From Methylobacterium sp. DB0501 (GTDB taxonomy: Bacteria > Pseudomonadota > Alphaproteobacteria > Rhizobiales > Beijerinckiaceae), in the NCBI RefSeq assembly GCF_011043735.1, contig NZ_JAAKGV010000011.1, positions 62,001-126,000 of the forward strand: a stretch of DNA of 64,000 nt, read 5' to 3'. The notes beneath the pieces were generated by a model. The model did not search any database. It had not been told where the DNA came from and was given only the letters and a program-made list of their open reading frames with translations. Positions 25,118 to 35,349 of the stretch are shown here, piece after piece. The translations under genes and the position numbers were made by a program. Each line of letters opens with the position of its first letter. Within the stretch, counting starts at the first letter, position 1.

Positions 25118-27967
25118 CTACTCCGCCGCCTTCATGTAGCTCTCCACCGGCGGACAGGCGCAGACCAGGTTGCGGTCGCCATAGGCGTTGTCGACCCGGT
25201 TGACCGGCGGCCAGTACTTGTCGACCCGGAAGGCGCCGGCCGGGAAGCAGGCAGCCTCGCGGGAATAGGGCCGCTCCCAGGCGCCGATCAGGTCCTCGAC
25301 CGTGTGGGGGGCGTTCTTGAGCGGGTTGTCGGCCCGGTCCATCCGGCCCTCCTCGATCGCCCGGATTTCCTCGCGGATCGCCAGCATGGCGTCGCAGAAG
25401 CGGTCGATCTCGCCCTTGGTCTCGGACTCGGTCGGTTCGATCATCAGCGTGCCGGCCACCGGCCAGCTCATCGTCGGCGGGTGGAAGCCGCAATCGATCA
25501 GGCGCTTCGCGATGTCCTCGACGCTGACGCCCGCGCTCTTCATCAGCGGGCGGGCATCGATGATGCATTCATGCGCCACGCGCCCATGCGTGCCGGTGTA
25601 GAGAACCTCGTAGGCTCCGGCGAGGCGCTTGGCGATGTAATTGGCGTTGAGGATCGCGATGCGGGTGGCTTGCGTGAGACCCCGCCCGCCCATCAGCAGG
25701 CAGTAGCTCCAGGAGATCGGCAGGATCGCCGCCGAGCCGTACGGGGCCGCCGAGACCGAGAACTCGCGCCCGTCGGTCTCCACGTGGCCGGGCAGGAACG
25801 GGATCAGGTGCGCCTTGACGCCGATCGGCCCCATGCCGGGCCCGCCGCCGCCATGCGGGATGCAGAACGTCTTGTGCAGGTTGATGTGGCTGACATCGGC
25901 CCCGATGTCGCCCGGCCGGGCGAGGCCGACGAGGGCGTTGAGGTTGGCGCCGTCGAGATAGACCTGGCCGCCATGGGCGTGGGTGATGTCGCAGATCTCC
26001 CGCACCGCCTCCTCGAACACCCCGTGGGTGGACGGGTAGGTGATCATGCAGGCGGCGAGGTCTTTTCCGTGCTTTTCCGCCTTGGCGCGGAAATCGGCCA
26101 CGTCGACGTTGCCGTTGCGGTCGGCCCCGACCACCACGACGGTCATGCCGCACATCTGCGCCGAGGCCGGGTTGGTGCCGTGGGCCGAGGACGGGATCAG
26201 GCAGATCGTGCGGTGCCCCTCGCCGCGCGACAGGTGGTAGACGCGGATCGCCAAGAGGCCCGCATACTCGCCCTGCGCGCCGGAATTCGGCTGCATGGAG
26301 ATCGCCGCGTAGCCGGTGATGTCGGCGAGTTTCTGCGAGAGATCGGCGATCATCTCGGCGTAGCCCTCGGCCTGATCCTTCGGCGCGAAGGGATGCAGCT
26401 CCGAGAATTCCGGCCACGAGACCGGCAGCATCTCGGCGGTCGCGTTGAGCTTCATCGTGCAGGATCCGAGCGGGATCATCGCCCGGTCGAGGGCGAGGTC
26501 GCGGTCGGCGAGGCGACGCATGTAGCGCGTCATCTCGCTCTCGGCCCGGTTCATGTGGAAGATCGGGTGGGTCAGGTAATCGGAGGTGCGCTCCAGATCG
26601 ACCGGCAGGCGCGGCTCGGGCCAGGATTCGTCGTACGTGAGCGCGTCGCCCCCGAAGGCGCGCCACACCGCCTCGATGATGTCGGGCCTCGTGCGCTCGT
26701 CGACCGTGATGCCGATCCGGTCGCTGCCGACCTTCCGCAGGTTGATCCCGTTGGCGACGGCGTTCTTCAGGATCACGCCCTGGAACGGCCCGACCGTCAC
26801 GGTGATCGTGTCGAAGAAGGCGTCCGGATGGGTCTCGAAGCCGAGCCGGTTCAAGCCCGCGGCGAGCCGGGTCGCGTCGCGGTGGATGCGCATCGCGATC
26901 GCCTTGAGCCCGCGCGGCCCGTGGAACACCGCGTACATCGAGGCGATGACCGCCAGCAGCACCTGGCTGGTGCAGATGTTCGAGGTCGCCTTCTCGCGCC
27001 GGATATGCTGCTCGCGGGTCTGGAGCGCGAGCCGGTAGGCGCGGTTGCCACGGGAATCGACCGAGACGCCGACGATGCGCCCGGGGAGCGCCCGCTTGTG
27101 GGCTTCCCGCGTCGCCATGTAGGCGGCGTGGGGTCCGCCATAACCCATCGGCACGCCGAAGCGCTGCATCGAGCCGACGGCGATGTCGGCCCCCATCTCG
27201 CCCGGCGGCTTCAGGACCGTGAGCGCCAGCGGATCGGCCGCCACCACGGCGATGGCCCCGGATTCGTGCAGGCGCGCGAACACGTCGGTGAAGTCGTGGG
27301 CCGCGCCCTCGACGCCCGGATACTGGACGATCGCGCCGAACACGGCCGCGGGGTCGAGGTCGGTGAAGGGATCGCCGACGACGATCCGCCAGCCGAAAGG
27401 TTCGGCCCGGGTCTTCAGCACCGCGATGGTCTGCGGCAGGCACTGCGCGTCGACGAAGAAGGTGTCGGGCTTCGCTGTCGCGATGCGACGGGCCATGCCC
27501 ATCGCCTCGGCGGCGGCGGTCGCCTCGTCGAGGAGGGAGGCGTTGGCGATGTCGAGCCCCGTCAGGTCGCTGACGCAGGTCTGGAAGTTGAGGAGCGCCT
27601 CGAGCCGGCCCTGGCTGATCTCGGGCTGATAGGGCGAGTAGGCCGTGTACCAGGCCGGGTTCTCGAAGATGTTGCGCTGGATCGCCGGCGGCATCGTGGT
27701 GCCGTGATAGCCCTGGCCGATCAGCGAGGTCAGGAGCTTGTTCTTGTTGGCGGTGGCGCGCAGGCGCTCGATCGCCCGGCGCTCCGACAGGGCGGCGCCG
27801 AACTCGGTCGCGTCCCTCTGGCGGATGCCGGCCGGCAGGGTCTCGTCGATCAGGGCGTCGAGGCTCTCGGCACCGACCACCTCCAGCATGCCGGCGATCT
27901 CGTCCACCGACGGGCCGATATGGCGGCGGTTGGCGAAGTCGTAGGGATCGTACTTGTCCATCGGCAT
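25118..27967 (-). CDS. gcvP: Glycine dehydrogenase (decarboxylating), P protein
   Basis: A 949-residue PLP enzyme of the glycine cleavage system that decarboxylates glycine and loads the aminomethyl group on the lipoyl arm of GcvH. Intact landmarks: [10 protein letters not shown] at the N-terminus, [56 protein letters not shown], and the PLP-lysine motif [20 protein letters not shown] (Lys near 700). Length is normal for the single-chain type. The ATG at 27967 (MPMDKY) or 27961 could be used. It is downstream of gcvT and gcvH in a gcvTHP operon. Confidence 0.97.
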   Translation of the reverse strand: MPMDKYDPYDFANRRHIGPSVDEIAGMLEVVGAESLDALIDETLPAGIRQRDATEFGAALSERRAIERLRATANKNKLLTSLIGQGYHGTTMPPAIQRNIFENPAWYTAYSPYQPEISQGRLEALLNFQTCVSDLTGLDIANASLLDEATAAAEAMGMARRIATAKPDTFFVDAQCLPQTIAVLKTRAEPFGWRIVVGDPFTDLDPAAVFGAIVQYPGVEGAAHDFTDVFARLHESGAIAVVAADPLALTVLKPPGEMGADIAVGSMQRFGVPMGYGGPHAAYMATREAHKRALPGRIVGVSVDSRGNRAYRLALQTREQHIRREKATSNICTSQVLLAVIASMYAVFHGPRGLKAIAMRIHRDATRLAAGLNRLGFETHPDAFFDTITVTVGPFQGVILKNAVANGINLRKVGSDRIGITVDERTRPDIIEAVWRAFGGDALTYDESWPEPRLPVDLERTSDYLTHPIFHMNRAESEMTRYMRRLADRDLALDRAMIPLGSCTMKLNATAEMLPVSWPEFSELHPFAPKDQAEGYAEMIADLSQKLADITGYAAISMQPNSGAQGEYAGLLAIRVYHLSRGEGHRTICLIPSSAHGTNPASAQMCGMTVVVVGADRNGNVDVADFRAKAEKHGKDLAACMITYPSTHGVFEEAVREICDITHAHGGQVYLDGANLNALVGLARPGDIGADVSHINLHKTFCIPHGGGGPGMGPIGVKAHLIPFLPGHVETDGREFSVSAAPYGSAAILPISWSYCLLMGGRGLTQATRIAILNANYIAKRLAGAYEVLYTGTHGRVAHECIIDARPLMKSAGVSVEDIAKRLIDCGFHPPTMSWPVAGTLMIEPTESETKGEIDRFCDAMLAIREEIRAIEEGRMDRADNPLKNAPHTVEDLIGAWERPYSREAACFPAGAFRVDKYWPPVNRVDNAYGDRNLVCACPPVESYMKAAE

Positions 27968-28056
27968 GGGGGAGTTGCCCTGATCGGCGCCGCGTGGGGC
28001 GGCTCGAAAGCGAATGGCGGAGCCGTGCGACCCCGCCCGTCGAGACGGATGTCGGC

Positions 28057-28419
28057 TCAGCCGACGAAGGCGCGGTAGGCCGCTTCGTCCATCAATCCGT
28101 CGAGCTGCGACGGGTCGCTGAGGCGGACGCGGTAGAGCCAGCCGGCGCCCTGCGGATCCGTGCCGACGCTCTCCGGGTTGCTTACCGCATCCTCGTTGAC
28201 CTCGGTCACCTCGCCGTCCACCGGCGCGTAGACGTCGGAGGCTGCCTTGACCGATTCCACCACCGCGGCGGCGGCGCCCTTGGTCAGCGTGGCACCGACC
28301 TTCGGCAGCTCGACGAAGACGAGGTCGCCGAGCTGCTCGGCGGCGTGGTCGGTGATCCCCACCGTCGCCACATCGCCCTCCAGGCGCAGCCACTCGTGCT
28401 CGTCGGTGTATTTCAGCAT
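28057..28419 (-). CDS. gcvH: Glycine cleavage system H protein
   Basis: A 120-residue lipoyl carrier that shuttles the aminomethyl group between GcvP and GcvT. The lipoylated lysine is Lys58 in [18 protein letters not shown]. Other family features are [13 protein letters not shown] at the N-terminus, [20 protein letters not shown] and the C-terminal [11 protein letters not shown]. It sits 15 bases after gcvT and 89 bases before gcvP. Confidence 0.97.
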   Translation of the reverse strand: MLKYTDEHEWLRLEGDVATVGITDHAAEQLGDLVFVELPKVGATLTKGAAAAVVESVKAASDVYAPVDGEVTEVNEDAVSNPESVGTDPQGAGWLYRVRLSDPSQLDGLMDEAAYRAFVG

Positions 28420-28434
28420 GAAACTTCCCTTTCT

Positions 28435-29580
28435 TCAGGACCGTTTGAAGCCGGCGGGACGGAACGGCAGCGGCACCACCGTGCAGGGCAGGCGCTGGCC
28501 GCGCACCTCGGCGAAGACGGGAGTGCCGGGCACGGCGAGCGGGCGCGGCAGCACCCCCATGGCGATCGGCCCGTCGAGGCTCGGCCCGAAGCCGCCGGAG
28601 GTGACCCGGCCGACCGCCTCGGAGGCATCGGCGGTCTGGTAGAGCGCCGCACCGGCCCGTACCGGGGTGCGCCCCTCCGGCCGCAGGCCCACCCGCAGGC
28701 GCGCCGGCGCCTCTTCCAGCTCGGCCAGGATGCGCTCGGACCCCGGAAAGCCGCCGGCCCGGGCACCGCCGCGGCGGCGCACCTTCGGGATCGCCCAGGA
28801 CAGGCCGGCCTCGACCGGCGAGGTCTCGTGGTCGATGTCCGAGCCGTGCAGGCACAGGCCCGCTTCGAGGCGCAGCGAATCGCGGGCGCCCAGGCCGATC
28901 GGCTTCACCTCCGGATCGGCAAGCAGCGCCCGGGCGAGCGCCAAGGCGGATTCGGCCGGCAGCGCGATCTCGAACCCGTCCTCGCCGGTATAGCCGGAGC
29001 GGACGACCACGCCGTCCTCGCCGTTGAAGGTGACGGTGCGCGCATCCATGAACCGCATCTCGGCCACCACCGGCAGGTGGCGGGCGAGCGCGGCTTCCGC
29101 CCCCGGACCCTGGAGCGCGATCAGCGCTCGGTCGAGCGGCTCGACCGTGCACTCGGTGCCGATCGCGTCGAGGAGATGAGCGAGGCCGGCGGCCTTGTTG
29201 GCGGCGTTGACGACCAGGAGGTAGTGGTCGCCCAGGTTGGCGAGCATGAGGTCGTCGAGGATGCCGCCGCCCTGCGTGGTGAAGAAGCCGTAGCGCTGGC
29301 GCCCGGGAGCGAGGCCGAGAACGTCGATCGGCAGCACCGTCTCGAGGCCGCGGGCGGCGTCCGCAAGGTCGCCGGAGCGGGCCCGCACCGCGATCTGGCC
29401 CATATGCGAGACGTCGAACAGCCCGGCGGCCTTGCGGGCATGCAGGTGCTCCTTGAGCAGCCCGAGCGGATATTGCAGCGGCATCAGATAGCCGGCGAAC
29501 GGCACCATCCGGGCGCCGGCCTCCTGGTGCAGGGCGTGCAGCGGCGTCTGGAGCAGGCTGGAGGCCGTGTCGGCGGTCAT
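28435..29580 (-). CDS. gcvT: Glycine cleavage system T protein (aminomethyltransferase)
   Basis: A 381-residue folate-dependent enzyme releasing ammonia and making 5,10-methylene-tetrahydrofolate, a key C1 donor in serine-cycle methylotrophs. Motifs: [49 protein letters not shown] with the folate-linked Asp, and [34 protein letters not shown]. It is the first gene of gcvTHP. I saw no glycine-riboswitch signature in the upstream region. Confidence 0.96.
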   Translation of the reverse strand: MTADTASSLLQTPLHALHQEAGARMVPFAGYLMPLQYPLGLLKEHLHARKAAGLFDVSHMGQIAVRARSGDLADAARGLETVLPIDVLGLAPGRQRYGFFTTQGGGILDDLMLANLGDHYLLVVNAANKAAGLAHLLDAIGTECTVEPLDRALIALQGPGAEAALARHLPVVAEMRFMDARTVTFNGEDGVVVRSGYTGEDGFEIALPAESALALARALLADPEVKPIGLGARDSLRLEAGLCLHGSDIDHETSPVEAGLSWAIPKVRRRGGARAGGFPGSERILAELEEAPARLRVGLRPEGRTPVRAGAALYQTADASEAVGRVTSGGFGPSLDGPIAMGVLPRPLAVPGTPVFAEVRGQRLPCTVVPLPFRPAGFKRS

Positions 29581-29928
29581 CGGAATGGAGGCTCCCGCGT
29601 ATCCGGGCGTGAGCGAGCCGGCGACCCCGTGTCCCTTGCCGAGCCGTCCGGCGAGGAAACATCACGGGAAGGCCGGTCCCGCACGGCCTGATTTTGCCGG
29701 GGAGCTTAGGACAAAAGTGCCATTGACGCTACCCGGCGAGCGCTGCCGCCTGTGCGCCCGATGCCAGGACGGAACGGGCGGCGCCGGCGGTACTCCTTGG
29801 CAAGATCGACCGCGCACGACCGATCTCGCGAAAATGTTTTGCGCTTTCGGTCGGGAAGGCGGCAAACGAAGCAGCTTCTGCCGCGACCGGGGAATTATCC
29901 TGGCGCCATCGATGGGAGAAACGACGCC
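29581..29928. promoter_or_regulatory. Divergent promoter region between gcvT and aceE
   Basis: A 348-base gap serving both the gcv operon and aceE. It contains an AT-richer stretch with the near-palindrome CGCGAAAATGTTTTGCG (29827-29843), a candidate operator close to aceE. No glycine-riboswitch core motifs and no gene were seen. Confidence 0.4.
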
Positions 29929-32661
29929 ATGAGCGCGAGCGCCAAGCCGATCCCGGCCGTGCCGGTCAACGAGAACGACCGCCCGAACGGTCAAGCCATC
30001 CTGGGCCCGCGCGGCGTGGCCGATCCGGATCCGGCCGAGACCGCGGACTGGCTCGCCTCGCTCGAATCGGTGCTCCGCCACGGTGGCGCCGCCCGGGCCC
30101 GCTTCCTGCTCGACCGGCTGGAACAGAAGGCGCGCGAGATCGGAATCGTCGAGGAGGCGCCGCCCTACTCGCCCTACCGCAACACCATTCCGCTGGAGAA
30201 GCAGCCGCCCTATCCGGGCGACCTCGCGGTCGAGGAGCGCCTCACCTCGATCATGCGCTGGAACGCGCTCGCCATGGTGGTGCGGGCCAACATGGCCTAT
30301 GGCGAACTGGGTGGCCACGTCGCCTCCTACGCCTCGGCCGCCGAGATCTTCGAGCTCGGCTTCAACCATTTCTTCCAGGCCGGCGACGCCTCCGGGGCCG
30401 GCGCCGACCTGGTGTTCTTCCAGCCGCATTCGGCGCCCGGCGTCTATGCCCGCGCCTTCCTGGAGGGGCGGCTCTCCGAGACCAACCTGAAGCATTACCG
30501 CCAGGAGATCGCCGGCGAGGGCCTGTGCTCCTATCCCCATCCCTGGCTGATGCCCGACTTCTGGCAGGTGCCGACCGGCTCGATGGGCATCGGGCCGATG
30601 AACGCGATCTACCAGGCGCGCTTCATGCGCTACCTGAGCGACCGGGGGCTCGCCGACACGAGCGGCCAGCACGTCTGGGGCGTGTTCGGCGACGGCGAGA
30701 TGGACGAGCCGGAATCGATCGGCGCCCTGACGCTGGCGGCGCGCGAGAAGCTCGACAACGTCACCTTCGTCATCAACTGCAACCTGCAACGCCTCGACGG
30801 GCCGGTGCGCGGCAACGGCCAGATCATCCAGGAGCTGGAGAGCGTCTTCCGCGGCGCCGGCTGGAACGTCGTGAAGGTGCTGTGGGGCTCGGAATGGGAC
30901 GCGATCTTCGCCCGCGACACCAACCACGCCCTGCTGCGCCGCTTCGCCGCCACGGTGGACGGCAAGTACCAGACGCTGGGAGCGAAGGACGGCGCCTACA
31001 ACCTCGCCCACTTCTTCGGTGAGGACGAGGAGGTGAAGGCGCTGGTCTCCCACATGTCGGACGGCGACGTCGACAAGCTCAAGCGCGGCGGTCACGATTT
31101 CCGCAAGCTCTACGCGGCCTTCGCCGCCGCCAAGGCGACCAAGGGCCGCCCGACCGTGATCCTGGCCAAGACCAAGAAGGGCTACGGCATGGGCGGCGCG
31201 GGCGAATCGCGCATGACCGCCCACCAGGCCAAGAAGCTCGACACCGACGCCCTCAAGGCGTTCCGGGATCGCTTCGCCCTGCCGCTCACCGACGCGCAGG
31301 TCGAGCGGCTGGAATTCTACAAGCCCGACGAGAACAGCCGCGAGCTGCGCTACCTGCGCGAGCGCCGCGAAAAGCTCGGCGGCTTCCTGCCCAAGCGTCG
31401 TCGCACGGCGGCCCATGTCACCGTGCCGGATCTCTCCACCTATGCGGGCTTCGCGCTGGAAGCCGACGGCAAGGAGATGTCCACCACCACCGCGGCGGTG
31501 CGGCTGTTCAGCAGCCTGATCAAGCACAAGGAGCTGGGCCCACGGGTCGTGCCGATCGTCGCCGACGAGGCGCGTACCTTCGGCATGGCGAACCTGTTCC
31601 GGCAGGTCGGCATCTACTCGCCGCTGGGCCAGCTCTACGAGCCGGAGGATGCCGGCTCGATGCTCTACTACAAGGAGTCCCGCGACGGTCAGCTCCTGGA
31701 GGAGGGCATCACGGAAGCCGGGGCGATCTCGTCCTGGGCCGCGGCCGCGACCTCCTACAGCGTCCACGGCCTCGCGATGCTGCCGTTCTACATCTACTAC
31801 TCGATGTTCGGGTTCCAGCGCGTCGGCGACCTGATCTGGGCGGCGGCCGACCAGCGTGCCCGCGGCTTCCTCATCGGCGCGACCGCCGGCCGCACCACGC
31901 TCGGCGGCGAGGGTCTGCAACACCAGGACGGTTCGAGCCACCTCGTCGCTGCGACGATCCCGAATTGCCGCGCCTACGACCCGGCCTTCGCCTACGAGAT
32001 GGCGGTGATCCTCGATCACGGCGCCCGCGACATGATGGAGCGCGACGTGGACGCGTTCTATTACGTGACCGCGATGAACGAGAACTACGCCCAGCCCTCG
32101 ATGCCGGCGGGCGTGCGGGACGGAATCATCCGCGGGATGTACCGTTTTGCCGGCTACGGAGACGGTGAGCCGGCTATCCGTCTCCTCGGTTCCGGTGCGA
32201 TCCTGCCGGAAGTCATTGCGGCCGCAAAGCTTCTCGCCGCGGAATGGGGCATCGCCACCGAGGTCCACAGCGTCACGAGCTTCAGCGAACTCGCCCGCGA
32301 GGCCCGCGAGGTCGAGCGCGCGAACCGTCTGAATCCCGGCCTGCCGCCGAAGCGCAGCCTCGTCGAGGAGTCGCTGTCAGGGTCCGCCCCGGTCGTCGCC
32401 GCCACGGACTACGTCCGTGCCTACCCACAGCTGATCGCGACCGCGATCCAGGCCCGCTTCGTGACTTTGGGCACCGACGGCTTCGGCCGCAGCGACACCC
32501 GCAGCGCCCTGCGCGCCTTCTTCGAGGTCGATCGGCACCACGTCGCGGTGGCGGCCCTCGCGGCGCTCGCCGACGACGGCAAGCTCGACCGGGCGAAGGT
32601 GGCGGAGGCGGTGGCGCGCTACGGCCTCAGCCCGAACCGGCCGGCACCCTGGACGGTGTGA
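29929..32661 (+). CDS. aceE: Pyruvate dehydrogenase E1, homodimeric type
   Basis: A 910-residue thiamine-diphosphate enzyme of the AceE type, decarboxylating pyruvate and acetylating the lipoyl domain of E2. The ThDP motif starts GDGEMDEPESIGALTLAARE (near 254) and ends in INCNLQRLDGPV. Other AceE blocks are YGELGGHVASYASAAEIFEL, HPWLMPDFWQVPTGSMG, GYGMGGAGES, EARTFGMANLFRQVGIY, and GGEGLQHQDGSSH. GGGAGA precedes the ATG at 29929. Alphaproteobacteria more often use the two-gene PdhAB form, and no E2 or E3 gene is adjacent. Confidence 0.95.
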   Translation: MSASAKPIPAVPVNENDRPNGQAILGPRGVADPDPAETADWLASLESVLRHGGAARARFLLDRLEQKAREIGIVEEAPPYSPYRNTIPLEKQPPYPGDLAVEERLTSIMRWNALAMVVRANMAYGELGGHVASYASAAEIFELGFNHFFQAGDASGAGADLVFFQPHSAPGVYARAFLEGRLSETNLKHYRQEIAGEGLCSYPHPWLMPDFWQVPTGSMGIGPMNAIYQARFMRYLSDRGLADTSGQHVWGVFGDGEMDEPESIGALTLAAREKLDNVTFVINCNLQRLDGPVRGNGQIIQELESVFRGAGWNVVKVLWGSEWDAIFARDTNHALLRRFAATVDGKYQTLGAKDGAYNLAHFFGEDEEVKALVSHMSDGDVDKLKRGGHDFRKLYAAFAAAKATKGRPTVILAKTKKGYGMGGAGESRMTAHQAKKLDTDALKAFRDRFALPLTDAQVERLEFYKPDENSRELRYLRERREKLGGFLPKRRRTAAHVTVPDLSTYAGFALEADGKEMSTTTAAVRLFSSLIKHKELGPRVVPIVADEARTFGMANLFRQVGIYSPLGQLYEPEDAGSMLYYKESRDGQLLEEGITEAGAISSWAAAATSYSVHGLAMLPFYIYYSMFGFQRVGDLIWAAADQRARGFLIGATAGRTTLGGEGLQHQDGSSHLVAATIPNCRAYDPAFAYEMAVILDHGARDMMERDVDAFYYVTAMNENYAQPSMPAGVRDGIIRGMYRFAGYGDGEPAIRLLGSGAILPEVIAAAKLLAAEWGIATEVHSVTSFSELAREAREVERANRLNPGLPPKRSLVEESLSGSAPVVAATDYVRAYPQLIATAIQARFVTLGTDGFGRSDTRSALRAFFEVDRHHVAVAALAALADDGKLDRAKVAEAVARYGLSPNRPAPWTV

Positions 32662-32981
32662 GGCGTCAAGCGCCTGTGAAGGCTCGTGCTTTCCCTCCCC
32701 CGGATGACGGGCCCGTCCGGGAGAAATAGACGGCGCGGGTTTGCTCGTCTCCCGGCCCGCGGGACGAGGAGCAAACCCGCGCCTCTCCATTCTCCGCCCA
32801 GCTCCGGCTTGTGCGGGAGATTGAGGAGCCGGGCCCGTACGGCGAAGGACTTCGATCGGCCCTGCCGCGGACTTAAGCACACCCCGCCCCCCTCACCCAC
32901 GGGATTGACGCACCGGGGAAGACGCGGCCTGATCCCCGCAACGCCGGCCCACGAAGCACCGGCCCGAGGGGAGACGCCAGG
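32662..32981. other. Intergenic region with a 15-base perfect inverted repeat
   Basis: A 320-base gap between aceE and moxR. GGCGCGGGTTTGCTC (32732-32746) is mirrored exactly by GAGCAAACCCGCGCC (32769-32783), and CCCGGA/TCCGGG near 32699-32721 forms a second hairpin. Either could end aceE transcription; no T-run follows. The moxR promoter must also lie here. No gene seen. Confidence 0.55.
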
Positions 32982-34004
32982 ATGGCGCGAGGCGCTGAGC
33001 AGGCTGCGATGCGGAGCATTGCGGGAGCCGACCCCCTGGCGTCCGACGATCCGGTGCGGGCGCGGCTCGACGCCCTGCGGACCGGCCTCGAAGCGGGGCT
33101 GATCGGCGCGTCCGGCCTCGTCGAGCGGCTCTTGATCGGGCTCCTCACCGGCGGCCACCTGCTGATCGAGGGGGCGCCGGGGCTGGCCAAGACCCGGGCG
33201 GTGAAGCGCCTCGCCGACGGGCTCCATACGGGCTTTGCCCGCATCCAGTGTACCCCCGACCTGATGCCCGCCGACCTCACCGGCACCACGGTCTGGCGGC
33301 CCGACGGCGGCCGGTTCGAGTTCCTGGCCGGCCCCCTGTTCCACTCCCTGGTGCTGGTCGACGAGGTCAACCGCGCGCCGCCCAAGGTGCAGTCGGCGCT
33401 CCTCGAGGCGATGGCCGAGCGGCAGGTCACGGTGGCGGGCACCACCCACCCGCTGCCCGATCCCTTCATGGTGGTGGCGACCCAGAACCCGATCGAGCAT
33501 GCCGGCACCTTCCCGCTGCCGGAGGCGCAGCTTGACCGGTTCCTGCTCCACGTCGTGGTGGGGATGCCGGACGAGGCCTCCGAGCGCCGCATCCTCGACC
33601 TCGTCGAGGGCGAGATGAACGAGGAGGCCGCGCCGATGCCGGTGCGGCTCACCGCCGAGGAGCTGCGCGCCGCCCGCGCCGCTGCGCTCAAGACCCACGT
33701 CTCGCCGGCGCTCAAGGACTTCCTGGTCCGCCTCGTCGCCGCCACCCGCGGCGGGCCGGCGGCAGCGGATCTGCGCAGCGCCATCGAGCACCCGGTCTCG
33801 CCCCGCGGCACCCTGGCCCTGATGCTCGCCGGCAAGGCCCGGGCCTACCTGCACGGGCGCGACCACGTGGTGCCGGACGACGTCGTGGCGCTCGCCGGCG
33901 ATGCCCTGGCCCACCGCCTCGCGCTCACCTGGCGCGCCGCCGCCGAGGGGCAGACCGCCCGCGCCGTGGTGGCCGGCCTCCTCGACCGGGTGCGGCCCCT
34001 CTGA
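32982..34004 (+). CDS. MoxR family AAA ATPase
   Basis: A 340-residue cytosolic AAA+ ATPase of the MoxR family, chaperone-like proteins that activate or assemble partner complexes with von Willebrand proteins. Walker A is GAPGLAKT (64-71), Walker B LVLVDEVNRAPP (about 124-135), with TQNPIEHAGTFPLPEAQLDR as the sensor and arginine-finger region. It leads an operon in which each following gene starts within five bases of, or overlaps, the previous stop. The order resembles mxaR-S-A-C-K-L-D of methanol dehydrogenase loci, but no mxaF is nearby. Confidence 0.93.
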   Translation: MARGAEQAAMRSIAGADPLASDDPVRARLDALRTGLEAGLIGASGLVERLLIGLLTGGHLLIEGAPGLAKTRAVKRLADGLHTGFARIQCTPDLMPADLTGTTVWRPDGGRFEFLAGPLFHSLVLVDEVNRAPPKVQSALLEAMAERQVTVAGTTHPLPDPFMVVATQNPIEHAGTFPLPEAQLDRFLLHVVVGMPDEASERRILDLVEGEMNEEAAPMPVRLTAEELRAARAAALKTHVSPALKDFLVRLVAATRGGPAAADLRSAIEHPVSPRGTLALMLAGKARAYLHGRDHVVPDDVVALAGDALAHRLALTWRAAAEGQTARAVVAGLLDRVRPL

Positions 34005-34006
34005 CG

Positions 34007-34933
34007 ATGGTCCCGATTGCGGCGCGGCCGCTTCCCGGCACGGATCCGCTGCGCGCCCCCGGCATCGCCGTCGAGGCCGGCCTGCTCATGGGCCTGCGCC
34101 ATCTCGCCCGCCGCGGCACCGGGGCGACGAACCGGGCCCGGTCGGGGCTGCCCGGCGGCATCGTCACCCGGCGGCGCGGGCGCGGCAGCGAGCCCGACGA
34201 TGTGCGCCTCTGGGCCGAGGGCGACGACGTGCGCCACATCGACCGCAACGCCACCGCCCGCACCGGCACGCTCCACGTCCGCACCCACCACGAGGAGCGC
34301 GACCGCGCCGTGGTGATGCTGGCGGATTTCCGGCCCTCGATGCTGGTCGGCACCCGCCGCGCCCTGCGCTCGGTCGCCGCCGCCGAGGCGCTGGCGCTGC
34401 TCGGCTGGCGCATCGCCGGCGATGGCGGCCGGGTCGGGCTGTGCGCCGCCGCTCCCGAGCCGGCGCTGCTGCCGCCGCGGCCCGGCGGGCGCGGCATGGC
34501 CGCCCTGTGCCAGGGCCTCGCCCGGGCGCACGCGACGGCGCTCGCGGCCGATTCCCGGGCCGATCCGCCGTTGGGCCCGGCCCTGGAGCGGGCCCGCGCC
34601 CTGCTGCCGGCGGGCGGGCACCTCGTCCTGGCGAGCGCCCTCGACGCACCCGGCGATGGTTTCCAGGAGGTTCTGGCGGCGCTGGCCGAGCGGATCACGG
34701 TGAGCCTGATCCTGGTGAGCGACGCCTTCGAGCGCGAGCCCCCGCCCGGCCTCTATCCCTACGCCACGCCGGACGGGCAGCGCGGCACCGCGCGGATCGG
34801 GCGTCAGCGGCCGGTGCCGGAGGAGCGCGCCGCGGGCCTCGCCCGTCTCGGCGTCACGGTGGTGCGCCTCGACGCCGAGACCGGGCCGGAGGGTTTCGCG
34901 CCCCTGATGGAGCGGCTCGATGCCGTGCTGTGA
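34007..34933 (+). CDS. DUF58 domain protein
   Basis: A 308-residue protein of the DUF58 family, the usual second gene of moxR operons (MxaS-like). The characteristic DVRLWAEGDDVRHIDRNATA (about 65-84) with the R-x-I-D-x-N-A-T-A core and LHVRTHHEERDRAVVMLADF are present; the latter leads into a degenerate von Willebrand-like fold. It begins two bases after the moxR stop and overlaps the next gene by 14 bases. Probably a membrane-associated partner of the ATPase. Confidence 0.88.
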   Translation: MVPIAARPLPGTDPLRAPGIAVEAGLLMGLRHLARRGTGATNRARSGLPGGIVTRRRGRGSEPDDVRLWAEGDDVRHIDRNATARTGTLHVRTHHEERDRAVVMLADFRPSMLVGTRRALRSVAAAEALALLGWRIAGDGGRVGLCAAAPEPALLPPRPGGRGMAALCQGLARAHATALAADSRADPPLGPALERARALLPAGGHLVLASALDAPGDGFQEVLAALAERITVSLILVSDAFEREPPPGLYPYATPDGQRGTARIGRQRPVPEERAAGLARLGVTVVRLDAETGPEGFAPLMERLDAVL

Positions 34934-35345
34934 CGGGGCGCTCGCCGGGCTTCGCGGGCTGCATGCCCCGCCCGATCCCGGGCTGGTGCGGCTCGACATG
35001 CTGGCGGCCGTCATCGCCGGCTTGGCGCTCGCCGCCCTCGCGGCCTGGCTCGCGCCGCGGTGGCGGGGCCGCCCGATCCGCCGCGCCGCGCTCGCCGAAC
35101 TCGCCGCCGCCCGGGCCCTGCCGCCTCCGGAGCGCCGCGTCGCCCTGGCGCGCCTGAGCCGCCGGCTCGCCCGCAGCCTCGGGGTCGAGGGGCCGGCGGG
35201 CCTCGACGCCGCCCTGCGCACCGATTTCTTCGGCGACGGTCCCGGCCGGGCGCTGACCGAGAACCTCTACGCCCCGGGCCCGGCGCCCGACCTCGCCGAG
35301 GCCGAGGCCGGCCTCGCCCGCCTTCTCGCGCGGCTGCGGGCCTGA
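34920..35345 (+). CDS. DUF4381 family membrane protein
   Basis: A 141-residue protein with one transmembrane segment (LDMLAAVIAGLALAALAAWL, about 25-44) followed by an arginine-rich helical cytosolic part (ALAELAAARALPPPERRVAL). Size, topology and place between the DUF58 and von Willebrand genes match DUF4381. The start at 34920 overlaps the DUF58 gene by 14 bases; a later start near 34998 (LDMLAAV) would also leave the helix intact. Its role in the complex is unknown. Confidence 0.75.
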   Translation: MPCCDGALAGLRGLHAPPDPGLVRLDMLAAVIAGLALAALAAWLAPRWRGRPIRRAALAELAAARALPPPERRVALARLSRRLARSLGVEGPAGLDAALRTDFFGDGPGRALTENLYAPGPAPDLAEAEAGLARLLARLRA

Positions 35346-35349
35346 GACG

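Noticed and set aside
25118..29665. One uninterrupted reading frame running from gcvP back across gcvH and gcvT on the minus strand, suggesting a fused protein
   Set aside because: The upstream part is an arginine/proline-rich out-of-frame reading of gcvT and gcvH, which are intact in their own frames; gcvP has its own start at 27967 or 27961.
29581..29928. Glycine riboswitch upstream of gcvT
   Set aside because: I looked for the aptamer core on the minus strand and did not see its conserved elements; a covariance-model search would be decisive.
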